Assembly (NCBI GenBank): GCA_007115705.1
Contig: QXEO01000167.1
Location: forward strand, 4,724,553-4,788,552
Reading direction: 5' to 3'
DNA from: Dactylis glomerata
Taxonomy: Eukaryota > Streptophyta > Magnoliopsida > Poales > Poaceae
Length of the DNA stretch: 64,000 nucleotides
Below are positions 43,985 to 57,151 of the stretch, in pieces (positions within the stretch are counted from its first letter, which is position 1; each line of letters opens with the position of its first letter). A program made the position numbers and the translations under genes. The notes under the pieces were generated by a model that had not been told where the DNA came from, searched no databases, and saw only the letters and a program-made list of their open reading frames with translations.

Positions 43985-46900
43985 CATAGCATGGCATCAA
44001 TAATTTTCAAAGTATTTAGCATCCTAACAGGTGAGGTTTAAAGGATAGCTACACACTACTAGGATCTAGCATTTTATAAAATAGTTGAATATTCCACCTA
44101 TCATGCATACTACTAAAAACACTAATGTAGTAGTAAAAAGTAGGTATAAGTTATGTGTGTCACTTGCCTGTTTGAAGAACACGATCCTTCACTTCTCTCA
44201 ACTAAGCACGTAGCTCTTCTCACAAACTATAACACAAAAATAGCACAACATAAACACACCAAACAATACAAACATAATCAAACAAGACAAGTAATTGAAA
44301 AAAATTTGTTCAACACTTTAGATTTATTAATATGGAAAAAGGAGTATGGATTGCAAGATATAGATTTTAGAGTTTGAATGGCAAGTCAAAATGATTGGAG
44401 AGAATTGAACTATCTAAGATATAAGTAATGGAGCCTTTATGCTTTACAAAAGCATGAATAGAATCTTGGAATGGCTCATGTGAATTGGATCACATAGGTG
44501 TCAAATAGTGCAACAACAATACTATTAAATAAGTGTGACAACAATTACTCATAAATAGTATAAATTTCACTTAGGCTTGAGTATAGATTTAAGAAACATT
44601 GAATTATTCAATTAACACATTTGTAAATTGAATAGTTCAATACAGGTGAACAAGAATAAGTGAGCATGGGTTGGATATGGATGAATGATACTTGGGAATT
44701 GCTCACATGAAATATGGATATGTGGTGTAGAGTAGAGTATAACAATACTATAGAAGTAGAACAAATCCTATGATAGAGACATATCACAGTTTACTCAAAT
44801 AACTCAATTTGTAATTTGAATACATATGAGCTAAACAAGCAAGATTTTAGATAGATATGATATTGGACCAAGATTATGTCAAGTGGATTTTGGTGGATAA
44901 GTATGATCATAGGATTCACTTAGTGGAAGAAAACAATGCTGAAAAGAAATAGAATTTATCTATAAAGGAAAATACTCAAATTTCCATATTTGAATTTGAA
45001 TGTTTGCAAAGTTGTTCAAGAAATTTGAGATGTGTTGCTACTGGATAGGTTACAGTAAAACATGGCTGCTGCAATTGGATTCACTCCAAAATTAATTTTG
45101 GAACTCAAGCTATGATCAGAGTAGTGTTTTGGATAAATTTTAAATGCACAAAGTGTGTGCACGTATCAATTTTGATGTTTCTTGATTCTATGATGTTCTA
45201 CATGGTTAGAGGATTCCAAAGATTAAATATTTGTAATTTTTGGATGTGTAGAACAAGAGATATGAATTAAATAGAATAACAGATGAGTTTGAGCCAATTT
45301 GAAAATGAACTCAAATTGAATACTAAAATTATGGGATTTTAATGCACTAATAGATTCTACACATTATTAGCTTTCTAGGGACATAAAGTTTGTAAAATTT
45401 GGATGTATGGTTTGAAAGATATGAATTTTGCAAGTTGCAGATGATTTAAAAACGATTTGGAACAGAATTGATTCTAAACAGATCGGGGCTCGCCACGTGG
45501 CATGACATGATTTGTTGGTACCGGTTCGGCCGGATCACGGTCTGGAGCCGTTGGATTTAAAGAGGATCTGATGGCCCAGATTACCCTGTACCGATTTGTT
45601 TAAGTCATCTTATCTGGGCCGTAGGGTCACGATCAGATGACGTAGATAGAGGAGGAGAGAGGCTCACCGGGATCTAGGGTTTCGACAAGGTTCTACGGTG
45701 AGGTGCGGATAGAGGTGAATGTCAGCGGTGATGCAGAGCCTCTTGGAGCAAGTGGAGGTGACGACGAGGTGCGCCGCATCGAGTGGAGCTTGATGGTGGT
45801 GGAGGTGGTGTAGATTGGGTCACGATGGCGCGTAGGAGGGTGGCTGGAGCTTGCGGAGTCTGCGGAGGTTGTGCGCACGATTCCGACGATGCAAACACGA
45901 TCTTGCTGCGAGGTTTTATGGTGAAGAGGGGCTTATAGAGGGGCTAGGGTTTAGCGGAGGGGGTATTTATAGAGGGGCTTGGCTTGCGGGAGGGGCTAGG
46001 GTTTAGCGGAGGAGTGGCATCGGTCAGGCACCGTCGGGTCCGGGTCAGACTCTAGCTCGAGAAGGAAGACGCGTCTGACAGGTGGGCCCCACCTGTTAGT
46101 GCCTGCGCGTGGCGACGACTTACCCCTTCGGGCACAGGCGGCTTGCTGGGCTGGGCCGGCTTTGTCGCCTGGGCCGGTTGGCTTGCATGCGGCCCCTTTT
46201 TATTTATTTTTGTTCAAACTATTTTTTTTTGTTTTCCATTTCTTTGAAAACTTTTGCAAAATAATTTCAAAACCACTCAAACCACATTCTAAAATTTTCT
46301 AAAATTCAAAACAATGTATTAAAATAGTAAGAAACTAGTTTTCAAAATAAAACAAGATTTTTAATAAAACTTTATAAATTGGTCAAAAAGGATTTTACTT
46401 GCATATTGCAAAATAGAAATATGGTTTGAAAAATAATCCTTTGAAATCAGAGAAAATACTTTTATAAAATAACATCTTGAAATTCATTTTCAAACATGAT
46501 TTTGGAAAAGCAAACTATATTTAATATAAGCCATTTTGTAAAATATTTCCTTTGCAAATAAGCTTGCATAGGTTTTGAATAAAACAAAGAAAATAGTATT
46601 TTGAAATTCTATTTTCTCAAAGGAGTTCATCAAGGATTACTAGAAAGTTTGAAATAGTTTTCTAATAAATCTTTTAAATAAACTCAAAAAGTTTTAAATC
46701 CCTGTGAAATTTCAATCAATACAAGCAAAACAAATTTTTTATATTCCAAAATTTTATAAAACTTGGGATGTTACATTTCTTGAGTGGGAATTGATATTTA
46801 ATGGTGCCTTCCTTCATATCAATAATAGCACCAATAGTTCTAAGAAAAGGTCTTCCAAAATAATAGGACAACAAGCATTGCATTCAATATCCAAAACAAG

Positions 46901-48970
46901 GAAATCAACGGGAACAAGGTTATTGTTAACCATAATAAGAACATCATTAATCCTTCCCAAAGGTTTCTTCTTAGCAACATCTACAAGAGGAACATCAAAA
47001 TAATAATTTTCAAGCGGTGGTAAACCAAGCATATCATAAATTTTTCTAGGCATAATAGAAAAACTTGCGCCAAGATCACATAAAGCATTACAATCAAAAT
47101 CATTCACATTCATCTCAATGATGGTCTCACAACCATCTTCTAACTTTTTAGGGATAGAAACTTTTTGTTTCAACTTTTTCTAATTTGCATGAGAGCATTC
47201 GTAATATGTTTTGTAAAAGCCACATTCATAGAACTAGCATTAGGACTTATAGCAAGCTTTTGCAAGAACAAAATTACTTCAAAAATATTGCAACCATTAA
47301 CATCAAAATCATTAAAGGTAGTAGAACTATTATCTCCCATACTCCGAAAATTTCAGCACTTCTGTTAGAAAAAGTTTCTGTAGTTTTAGGCAATTTCGTG
47401 CAAGGAGTAGGGATTTTCTCTACACCAATCACTCTACCATTAAAAGAAGGAGGTTTGCTAGCATTTGAAACAACATCACTAGTGGTGGTAATAGTACAAA
47501 ACTTCATATTTCTAGCCATCTCATCTTCTCTTTCCCACCTAGCATGCAATTCCACTAACATCCTAACATTATCATCAATTCTAACTTGAATGGCATTAGT
47601 AATAGCAAAGGGATCAGGTTTAGCAGCCATTCTATTAATCAAAGAAGATTGCACATCAGACAAGGATGAAATACTGGTTTCAGCATTAGAAACCTTAACT
47701 TGCAACTCAGGAATATCCCTATTCAAATTCTCAAGTTGATGACTGATAGTCTTCAACAAGGCAGATTGTTCCTCCATGGTTTTGGTGAACAAGTTGTTCT
47801 GGTCATATTGCATTTGCATAAAATTCTTAGTAGCCCTTTCAACTTCTAAAATCCTTTCTTCACTAGGCATTCTAGGTCTACCAGGATAGCCATTATCACT
47901 ATTAGAAGGATATGGCATATAATTGTTGCTACCAACATTGTTCCTATATGCATTGTTGTTGAAATTATTATTTCTAATGAAGTTTACATCAACATGATCT
48001 TCTTGAGCAACCAAAGAGGCTAAAGGAACATTACTAGGATCAACATGGGCTCTATCATTAGCAAGCATAGCCATAATGGTATCAATCTTATCACTCAAGG
48101 AAGAGGTTTCTTCAACAGAACTTACCTTCTTACCTTGTGGAGCTCTCTCGGTGTGCCACTCAGAATAGTTTACCATCATATTATCAAGGAGCTTTGTTGC
48201 GACGACCAAGGTGATAGACATAAAGGTCCCTCCAGCAGCTGAATCCAAGAGATTTCTTGAAGAGAAATTTAGTCCTGCATAAAAGGTTTGGATAATCATC
48301 CAAGTAGTCAGTCCATGAGTGGGACAATTCTTTATCAAAGATTTCATTCTTCCCCAAGCTTGAGCAACATGTTCATTATCAAACTATTTAAAACTCATAA
48401 TATCACTTCTCAAAGATATAATCTTAGCAGGAGGATAATATTTTCCAATAAAAGCATCCTTGCACTTAACCCAAGAATCAATACAATTTCTAGGCAAAGA
48501 TAGAAACCAATCCTTAGCTCTTCCTCTCAAAGAGAAAGGAAACAACTTAAGCTTAATAATATCCCCATCTACATCCTTATACTTCTGCACCTCACTTTGC
48601 TCAACAAAATTGTTGAGATGAGCTGCAGCATCATCAGTACTACCACCAGAAAATTGCTCTTTCATAACAAGATTCAAGAAAGCAGGTTTAATCTCATAAA
48701 AATTTGCCTCAGGAGCAGGTGGCGCAATAGGAGTGTAGATGAAATCATTGTTGTTTGTGCTAGTAAATTCACACAACTTGGTGTTCTTAGGAGTACTCAT
48801 TCTAGCAAGACTAAAAGCAGACAAGCAAAAATAACAACTATAAAGGAACTATTTTTTTTTGTATTTTTGATAAAAATATGCAAACAAAAATAAAGTAAAG
48901 AAAGTAAGCAAAACAATAACAAAGTAAAAGATTGGAAGCGAGAGATTCCCCTTGCAGAAATCCTCTTTCT

Positions 48971-48987
48971 CCCCGGCAACAGCGCCA
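48971..48987 (-). other. Primer binding site, tRNA-Asp type (element C)
   Basis: The minus strand reads TGGCGCTGTTGCCGGGG, one mismatch to the tRNA-Asp complement, 11 nt inside the 5' LTR that starts at 48999. Confidence 0.88.
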
Positions 48988-49322
48988 GAAAAAGTGCTTG
49001 ATGGCGGTGCCAATAGCCCAGTTGGGAACCCCAAGAGGAAGGTATGATGAGCACATCGGCAAGTTTTCCCTCAGTATGAAACCAACGTTTAATCAACCAC
49101 TAGGAGAAAGAAACCACTTCTAAAGGTTGATGCTAGCTGGCTTTGGCGACAGCTCCAGAGAATTTATTTATGGTGCCTGTCTAGGGCGTAGCTTCGGCGC
49201 CAGCAGCAATGTGGAACCTGCACACAACACAACCAAAGTACTTTGCCCCAACTTGCAGTGAGGTTGTCAATCTCATTGGTTTGCTGTAAACAAAGGATTA
49301 AATGTATCGTGTGGTAATAGAT

Positions 49323-50550
49323 GTTTTGCTATGTGTTCAAGCCCTTGATATTAATGGAATATAACTCTTTCCGTAACACATACCCAAGATCAGACGCAAG
49401 AAGTTTTGCTATGTGTTCAAGCTCCATGAAGACCTCTCCATATCGCCAAGGGAGCAGAATATAGACCCTCTTGGACTATGGAAGATTCTTAGAAGACAAA
49501 GACTTTACTAACCTGGGTCGCCTAAACTTAAGTTAGAGTTCTGCTAACTTTAAATTTAAGAAGATCTCGCGACATGAAGGCAAGTTGATCTCGACCAAGC
49601 ACTACAAGCATGAAGCCTCTCCATGTTTGTGAGCTCGAATAGACACCGCCAATGGAAGATACCAAGGGAAGAAGTAGCGACAAGAAGTGAAGACATATCT
49701 AACCCAATCATGAACTCCTTTGACCTCTAGGTGAGTATGAGACCAATACTAACTTACGTCTGCAAGACAAAGTCAGGTCGACATACCCCAACCTACCTCA
49801 AGATTTCCCCAGGGCTACAAGAGGAGGAAAAATCACGAAGATCTTTGATGCCATCCACCAACCTGGAGACAAGAAGAATTGGGTAGCCGACTACTTGAAG
49901 ACACGCCATTGGTGATGCACCGACACATGAAGCACCTTCAGCTCTAGCCCAAGACAACTCAAGAGAATTCTTTCGGTTAGGACTAACATATGCCATACTA
50001 GTTAGGAAACGTAGGGAGTTAAGTCTACAAATCTGGTGCACCTAGCAAGACCAAAGCTTAAGCGCCATTATCTATAATCTCTAGAGCACTACAAGCTCAA
50101 GACATAAGGGTCTACACTAGCATCAAGCCTCAAGGCACGACATGAAGTTGAAGATTCCATCTAGCTACACGAAGGAAGAAACGATCCCAAGCCAACAAAA
50201 GCTACCCGAGAATGCCTCAAATTTTCAAGACCTCAGCTATGAGATGATAACCTTCTAACTCTTGTAGGATATTTAGGGGCACACTAGATATCCTAGCCGC
50301 ACTAACCTTAGAGGTGTCTCGACAAGGTTTTGACAAGATACCTTCGGCAGCGTCAACTCTTCAGTCATCAACTTCTGCAAATGAAGACGATCTACATCTT
50401 TGGTAAAAGCAAGTCTTCTACACAACTTAAGGTGTCACCGAGAAGTTAGAAGATAAACCCCTTGAAGCCTAACTCTAATATTAGTCTATACACCTCTTAC
50501 TCCTACGCTTAGGAATCTCGGGACGAGATTCTTTTTAAGGGGGGAAGAGC
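49323..50550 (+). repeat. Block G, internal 3' part of a gypsy element (degenerate)
   Basis: No intact pol is visible. It ends with GGACGAGATTCTTTTTAAGG and the polypurine tract AAGGGGGGAAGAG (50537-50549), the usual lead-in to a gypsy 3' LTR. A 20-bp phrase beginning TTTTGCTATGTGTTCAAGC occurs twice (49323 and about 49404). Confidence 0.6.
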
Positions 50551-53500
50551 CGTAACACCCCAACTTTTCTAACCATGTTTAAGTAGTGTTTAGTGAGCCA
50601 AAAATGAGGGCCAGCAAAAACTTTTTGTTCTTAATCAGATTTACTAGAATCTCTTGCATGTTTGCCTTGAATGTTGTGTAAGTTATGTTTGCAAGAGTGT
50701 AGTTTGAAGAATAAGATTGTGGGCCAACTCAATATTGTGTTCTTGTGATCATGCCATCCTTGTGCTTCTAGCTTTTTCACAAAATAAAGTATCTTGGCAC
50801 CTCCCTTATTTCAAAACATTTTAATTTCCCAAAACATGAGCCAAGACCTATTTTAAAAACAAGATCTTTCCCAAAACTAAGTATTTACAAAACTATAGGG
50901 ACATATTGTTGTGATCCCACTTTTTTATAAAACTAATATTTTATAAATCTTTGATCAGTTGTTTTCAAACACCTTTGAGAAAACTAGATAAGGGACATGT
51001 TTATGTCTCCATTTGTTTATGAAAATATTTATCGAAGCTTCACTCTGTTATTTGAAAACTCTTTACAACTTCACCATGGCATGATCATTATTGAGTACTT
51101 GTTTTGTCCTTGATCTAGTGATGCTAGATTGGTTGCTAATGTTTGGCTTTGTGTGATGGGTTGACCTTGTGTGATCCTGATTGACTTTAACTTAGCTGTT
51201 TGTGTGTGGTTATGATCTTTAGTTAGGCATATGGCCTAACCTATCCAAAACCCATTAAATACTATATTGTCCCATGGGGATATCCTTATAAGTTATTTCC
51301 ACTCTATATTGCAAATAAAACCTCTTTTATTGTTCCTATCACAATCCTAAAACCCTAACTCTAATGTCTTACCCTAAGATATTATGAGCCCTTCTTGAGG
51401 ACTTTGGCACTAACCAAATTAGCCCAATAGAACACCCCTGATGTTATAGGAACCATCCCTAACCAGCCCTAAGAGGCTCCTCTCCATTTTCGGAAATGAT
51501 TTTCTTGTAGACATTTCATCAAACACTAGTGTGCAGACTATCTTATTGTATGTTAACAGATTCAGTTTTCCAACACTTATATTAAGCTCATCTATCCTAT
51601 CCATGGCAATGTACCTTCCTAGAACTCATCTTTGATGTATATTTTTCCATTCTTTCCATTACCACCTAGTCATTTGAGGTCATCTGCTACTTGTTCTAAT
51701 CCTGTTTCTGACCCTAATCAAACCACTGACCATTTGACTATTATCAGATGCACTTTTGCTCACACTTTTAAATTTTGAGATAAATTGTTCAGAGACCATC
51801 CTTTGACCTACTCCTCTTTCCTTTGATCTTCTCTAACTATCTATGCACTTGTTGGGGCATTTTGAAGCATGCCACTTATTTATGCGACTATGCTTTGAAC
51901 CCTAATCAAAACTGTATTCGCCCATTTTATCTTTCCCTAACCTTCTTGGTCACTTGCCAACATCCACCATCAACTCTCTCTATAAACCCAAACCTTCCTC
52001 AAATAACATTGGAAATGTTATTTTTGCTCCTTATCACCCCACCATCCTCAAAATTAATTTCTATAAGACTCTCTTCTATTTATAATTTTCCTATTAACTA
52101 GAAATGCATGAAATGGCCACTATGCCATTAATTGCACCTTTTTCCTATCAACTAAAATTGGCAAGGCTCCACCATGCTATCTTGTGCATGTAGGATTCTA
52201 TGAGCCCAAAAACCCTAGATTGTTCATATTCAAAATCTTTAGAATCGTGTCCAAGTATATTGGGACAAATCTTCGAAATACAACTTTCAGTGGCCGATTG
52301 GTTATCAAAAACTTGGTAATGTTGTGAACCACCCAATCCCCTCCTTTTGATCCATCCTCGCATGCTCTCGATTGGCTCAACATGAGACCGACATAAAAAT
52401 CTAAGATTTGCATCATGCATGCATCATGTTATATTTCCATCTCAAACTACCTAATCCTACTTATTCCAAATTCATTTGAAACTCCAACAAGCCATACCAT
52501 TGACTAATCCAGCACCCTCCCTACTCTCTGGTCGACCTAGCATTATAGCAGCCCTCCTCTCTTTGTCTCCTAGTGTTTGGAAGGAGTAGGAGAGGACCCA
52601 TGTCAAAATTTTGTCCATCAATTAAATAAGTTGCTGCAGCTTCACCCCCAGTTCCTGCTCGAGCAAGCCACCTCCTGGACCCCTCTCACACTCCCCACCA
52701 CGTCTCCTACCAATAAGAGCCTCTCCTATCCCCCACATGCCCAAACCGACCTAGCTCTCCATGCCTCACCCCCTCACCAAATATAAGCATGCAGGCCATA
52801 CCAGCCCCTCTCTGGATGCTCATTCCCCTCCCTCACACCCCCTTAGTAACCCCAGGAGCCTAGTCTGTGCCCCTCCCTCTCTGCTGGCCGAGGAGAAGGA
52901 TTTCTCCCTCGGGGTTATGCAAGGAAGGAGGAGACAATGCAGGCGTTTTCGACCATCCCTCTACCCAATTTCTTCACCAAGCCCTTCCTCTTCGGTGTAT
53001 ATATCTAACCCACCATCTCTTCTGACCTAGGGACACTAGAGTTGAGCTCCTCTGAGCATCGAGTCAGACCCTGCTGTCGCCGCCGTGCAGATCTGCTTCC
53101 CTGGAACCAGATCGTTCATGCCGCCCCTCTCCAAGATCGTCGTCATCTGCCGCGCCTCCCCGTTACCTCCCCATCGTTGGGGGAGCCTCCTAGGAGAGCC
53201 CATGTGCGGCCCCGACCTGGCTAGGGTTTCTGCCATGTCCTCCCGTGGTTGGAGGAAGAAGACGGCTGGGGGTCGTCGATCGTCACTTGATCGGACGGTC
53301 CCCATAGCCACGTACCGGTTTGGCCGCTCACGCCCGCTGACCATGCAGGCCCGCCTATCAGCCGGTTTGGACCGCACCCTTCTGAGCGCCGCGGGTGAAG
53401 CGGGCTGGACCCCGGTGAATCAGCCCAGATCTCCTCAGATCTGGCCCTATTTTATTTTTTAGGGGAAATTCTTTATGGATTTTACCAGATCTGTTAATCA

Positions 53501-56066
53501 GCTGCTTGGTTTAATTGTCAAACAAATTATAAATTGCACAAAAACTTATGGATCTAATTTTCTACACATTCTATAACCTCTTATCCAACCTGCAGAGCAA
53601 TTGGTTTGCCAGAATAGTATTTAGAGTTTTTGTGGCATTTAATTTTGCATAATGTGTCTATTGTGCTAGTAAATCCATATCTGGAGTTTTCTATATTTAA
53701 ATTGAGTGAATCCAACTTTCAGTGATGCCTTATTGTATTGTGACGCATTAGGAACTGGTTTTACCATTTTAGGATGTTTGTTTCTCCTGCAATAATTACC
53801 TTAGTGTTATTGATAAATTGCATGGTTTGATTTATTAATTCTATTAGGAATAATTTTCTTGTTTGATTCCAGCTTCTATTATCATATATTACTGTAGCTT
53901 TCCAAAATATCCTCTGGGGTGATTTTAGGAATTACAGAGAATATTTAGGAATTATCTTTTCTATCTAGTGGTATTTGAGACTAGGAAAAACTTATTAAAT
54001 TGACCCTAATTTATTTTGGAGTGATTCCAATTGGGTTAGCTTCAAAAACTTGATACCTATCTTATGCTATGCTAGTTGTAATTTTAGATCAAGTTTTGAT
54101 GCCTGCAAGGTGTTTGTGTTGCACATAGGGTGTATTTGATATAGAAATTATTTTTCTTGTTAATAGAATGACTTTAATTTTATAAGATGAGATCTTGGTT
54201 CAGAATATAAACTTGTTTGCTTCTGATACTTGTTGATTGCAAAGTGATATTGTGTGGTATGTGTGTGAACCTTGTTGCATGTGTGCTATTACTTTTCTGG
54301 CGATAGAATCGAACGACGAGTGTGCCGAGGAAGGGGAAGTCTATGAGTACCAGGAGGAAGAGGACCAGGGACAAGCCAACCAAGGCAAGCCATCTAAACT
54401 TGTTGATCTGATCCCAGTTTTACATATTGCATGATTTATTACTGTTTATGAAAATGCATTGTTTTATGTTGTTATTGCCCTAAATAGCAATTGTTGGCGA
54501 CTTGGCTCTGCAAGTCAAATGATATCATCCTCATGGATGACCCCTATCTAGACACCTACTTATTCCCTAGAGTTAGTGGCTTGATGGATAGCATCATGGC
54601 CTTTGGAAAACCTTGTAGTGGAGCAAAACTCTAGGTTGGGAACACTCAATTGGGATGTTTGAAAATGGCTTCCAAAACCTTGGAATAGGAAGCTATTCCA
54701 TTGATGGATTCCAAAATGAGATTTTGAAAACAAGGTGGGGATGAACATCCCGAAGTTGGAGGCAAGTTTGGTTTCATAAGAAAAACATTGGTGTTTCTTT
54801 GTAGTGTTCGGAACAATTAACCCATGCAACCACATTACCCTGGTATGGGATGGGGCTTAGCTTGTAGTTTATTTGCTTTGGTATGGGGCACCTCACAACT
54901 ACATAAGGGTACGCGGTACCCCGGAATCCGGGTTGTCGCAAGTGGTGGGCAACAGTGTAGCGGGCCTGCCAATAGGCTACCCGCCCGGAAGACACTATGG
55001 GTCTCCTGCCGTGGCACTGGAGTTACGCTCGAACGTGGAGGTAGACTGCCAGGGTGTGCCGGGGAGGTACATACTCCATAGGGTAGGTCCCTGTACTAAG
55101 GAAGATAAGCGAAAGGCTCTGATCGGGTGTTTGTCGTGGCATAGGATGCTATGCGGGGATGATGCCCACACGATGAGTATTCAGATGGTGTGGGTAAAGT
55201 GTACAACCTTTGCAGAGTGTAAATCTATTCAAATAAGCCGAGTCCTCGGTCATGGACGGTTGGAAAGATCAATACATTGCCCAATGCAGTTTTGGTTTTT
55301 TAAAAAAGTGGTTTTCGGAAAAATGGGGGAAAGTGCCGGACGGAGTACTCAGAGGGTACTGCCATGGCACGGGAAAGGTTCAGAGTACTTGGAGGGTACT
55401 GCCGGGGAAATTGGAGATGGTCATGTGTGATTGACCGGGTTTTATAATTGGAGATGGTCATGTGTGATTGACCTAGTTTTATAAATGAAAAGGGTTACCC
55501 CCTTCCTAGAGATTGTACTAAAATTGTTTTATAAATGTTTTTAATAAGGATATAGAGATGTCGTAGAACAAGGTTCTGGACATGCTATATTGACATGAGA
55601 AAACCGTGTTTATGAAGAAAATAAAATAGACAAGAGCCTATCCTTGATACAGCCATACTGCATATCGAACTCTCTCCCCTTAGATGGTTTGCGAGTACAA
55701 TTCAAATGTACTCATGGCTTTGTCCCTGGCTATTAACTTGGTTAGAATATGGACAAGACTACTTGGAAGGTGACGATGGTTACGACGACGCTGGTGCAAA
55801 CTAGGAATGTCTCCCAGTCAGTTGCCTATAGGTTAGTAGGCATGACGTGGGTCATCAACGCTGCTTGGTATCCGCTGCTTAGTTGTTGCCCTGCGTGGCA
55901 ATATCATACTTGGTCATGTGACCAATTGTAAGTATATTATTCGGTACTGTAAAGGATGATGTAATTCTGTTATCAACTTGGATATGTGGATTCACGACAC
56001 ACTGATCATGGTATCATGAATTGTATGCATATCGGGTATCCCGGAGTGGTAAACCGGGCTCCCCAC
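50551..56066 (+). repeat. Block G, long gypsy LTR (about 5.5 kb)
   Basis: It starts CGTAACACCCC (TG mutated to CG) and matches the LTR fragment at 1-853 over its first 850 bp. A GC-rich leader lies at 52500-53460. An acceptor-like stretch ending TAG at 54305-54306 is followed by an acidic open segment (about 54307-54390, residues such as EEGEVYEYQEEED). A 37-bp tandem repeat lies at 55410-55483. No retrotransposon protein is present. The right end merges with element C LTR sequence at 56067. Confidence 0.6.
55410..55483. repeat. 37-bp tandem repeat, two copies
   Basis: Copies at 55410-55446 and 55447-55483, both containing GGAGATGGTCATGTGTGATT; they differ at only two or three sites. Confidence 0.88.
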
Positions 56067-57151
56067 ACATAGACTGTAATCCAACTGCATCTATGACTAA
56101 TAATACACCCGCCGGATGTCATCCGAGCAACTGTTGGGTATTAAGTTGCAAGCAACAGATTATCGCCTTAAGCAAAGTGTGTAATGTAAACAATACAAAT
56201 ATCCTTGAACACAAGATTGTTGTTTTCTCCCTAGTAGTAACAGCACATCTACAACCTTAGAAGTTATTGTCACTCTCCCAGATTACTAGAGGCATGAACC
56301 CACTATCGAGCATAAATACTCCCTCTTGGAGTCACTAGCATCTACTCGGCCAAGATATCTACTAGCAACGGAGAGCATGCAAGATCATAAACAACATAGA
56401 GATGATAAATCACAAACAACTTGACATAGTACTCAATATTCATCGGATCCCAACAAACACAACATGTAGAATTACATAAAGATAATCTTGATCATGATAT
56501 GCAGCTCACAAGATCTAAACATGAAGCACATGGAGGAGAAGACATCTATCTAGCTACTGCTATGGACCCGTAGTCCAAGGTAGACTACTCACACATCACT
56601 CTGGAGGTAGGCATGGTGATGAAGAAGGCCTCCGGTGGTGATTCCCCTCTCCGGCAGGGTGCCGGGAAAAGCTTCTGGACCCTCCCAATCTCGTGTCAAC
56701 GATGGTGGTGGCTTGCAGTATGTTTTCTGGAAAAGAGTTTGGGCCTTTAGGGTTTTCCCGTTGAGGGGATTAAATAGGCAGAAGGGCGATGTCAGGAGGT
56801 GGACTAGGTGGTCACACCCCTTGGTGGCGCGGCCTAGGGGTGGCCCACGCCACCGCCAGGTGTGGCCGCCCCTTGGTCTGCCTCCGACTCTCCTTTGGAC
56901 TCCGTCTTTGTGTCAGGTAATTAGGAACTTCAGCTTTTGTTTTGTCCAATTCCGAGAATATTTCCTGTGTAACTTTTTTGAAACACAAAAACAGTAGAAA
57001 ATAGGAACTGGCACTGTGGTATCTTGTTAATAGGTTAGTTCTGGAAAATGCATAAAAATGCCACAAAGTGTAAACAAAACACAAAGCAAATGGTGTATAA
57101 ACAAGCATGGAGCATCAAAAATTATAGATACGTTTGAGACGTATCACCCAT

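Larger units (their letters stand above)
36001..46775 (-). mobile_element. Solo LTR E, about 3.9 kb, split by element F
   Basis: On the minus strand the LTR runs TGTAACATCCC (46775) to ...CTCTACA (36001), with TSD TTTCT at 35996-36000 and 46776-46780. Net length after removing F is about 3.9 kb. Layout: AT-rich start, GC-rich leader (45470-46180), an intron-like stretch, and an acceptor-like CAG with acidic SDEE segment near 36241-36263. The order of the first part matches the LTR fragment at 1585-2400. Its removal restores the protease reading frame of C, strong proof of the boundaries. Confidence 0.92.
35897..48800 (-). pseudogene. Element C gag-protease gene, broken and interrupted by solo LTR E
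   Basis: Athila-lineage gag starts at MSTPKN (48800). The visible frame includes LRGRAKDWFLSLP, a DAFIGKYYPPAK segment and a long coiled N-rich region to 47274. The protease part (46814-47173) keeps the catalytic CDLGASFSIMP motif. The C-terminal piece (35897-35995) reads through VGLYKKGMEHFP-like sequence to LENA and stop; it joins the protease frame exactly across solo LTR E and its TTTCT duplication. Damage: TAG at 48384-48386 in place of an expected Gln, a frameshift near 47345, and a 1-base loss near 46850 changing the normal LGRPFL-type motif to LEDLFL. It would have produced virus-like particles in the cytoplasm; no reverse transcriptase or integrase was ever attached in this copy. Start chosen by match to relatives. 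Confidence 0.85.
29809..57146 (-). mobile_element. Element C: Athila-type gag-protease element, host of a three-level nest
   Basis: TSD CCCAT at 29804-29808 and 57147-57151. The 3' LTR is 29809-31399. The 5' LTR is split into 48999-49322 and 56067-57146. The primer site is at 48971-48987. Removing solo LTR D (31861-33497), solo LTR E with F (36001-46780) and block G (49323-56066) leaves about 8.2 kb holding gag, protease and the shared 3' non-coding module, without reverse transcriptase or integrase. The two LTRs both run TGATACG...CGCCATCA in minus orientation. The 3' LTR has a 35-bp segment in double copy (29949-29983, 30019-30053) that the 5' LTR has once. Confidence 0.93.
48999..57146 (-). 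repeat. Element C 5' LTR, split by block G
   Basis: Parts 48999-49322 and 56067-57146 align with the 3' LTR. The segment equal to 30129-30355 of the 3' LTR (227 bp) is missing at the junctions of G, so G's arrival was accompanied by deletion rather than a clean 5-bp duplication. Confidence 0.88.

Noticed and set aside
54873..55430. 185-aa frame in block G
   Set aside because: Lies in LTR-like sequence, with no domain and two other open frames overlapping.
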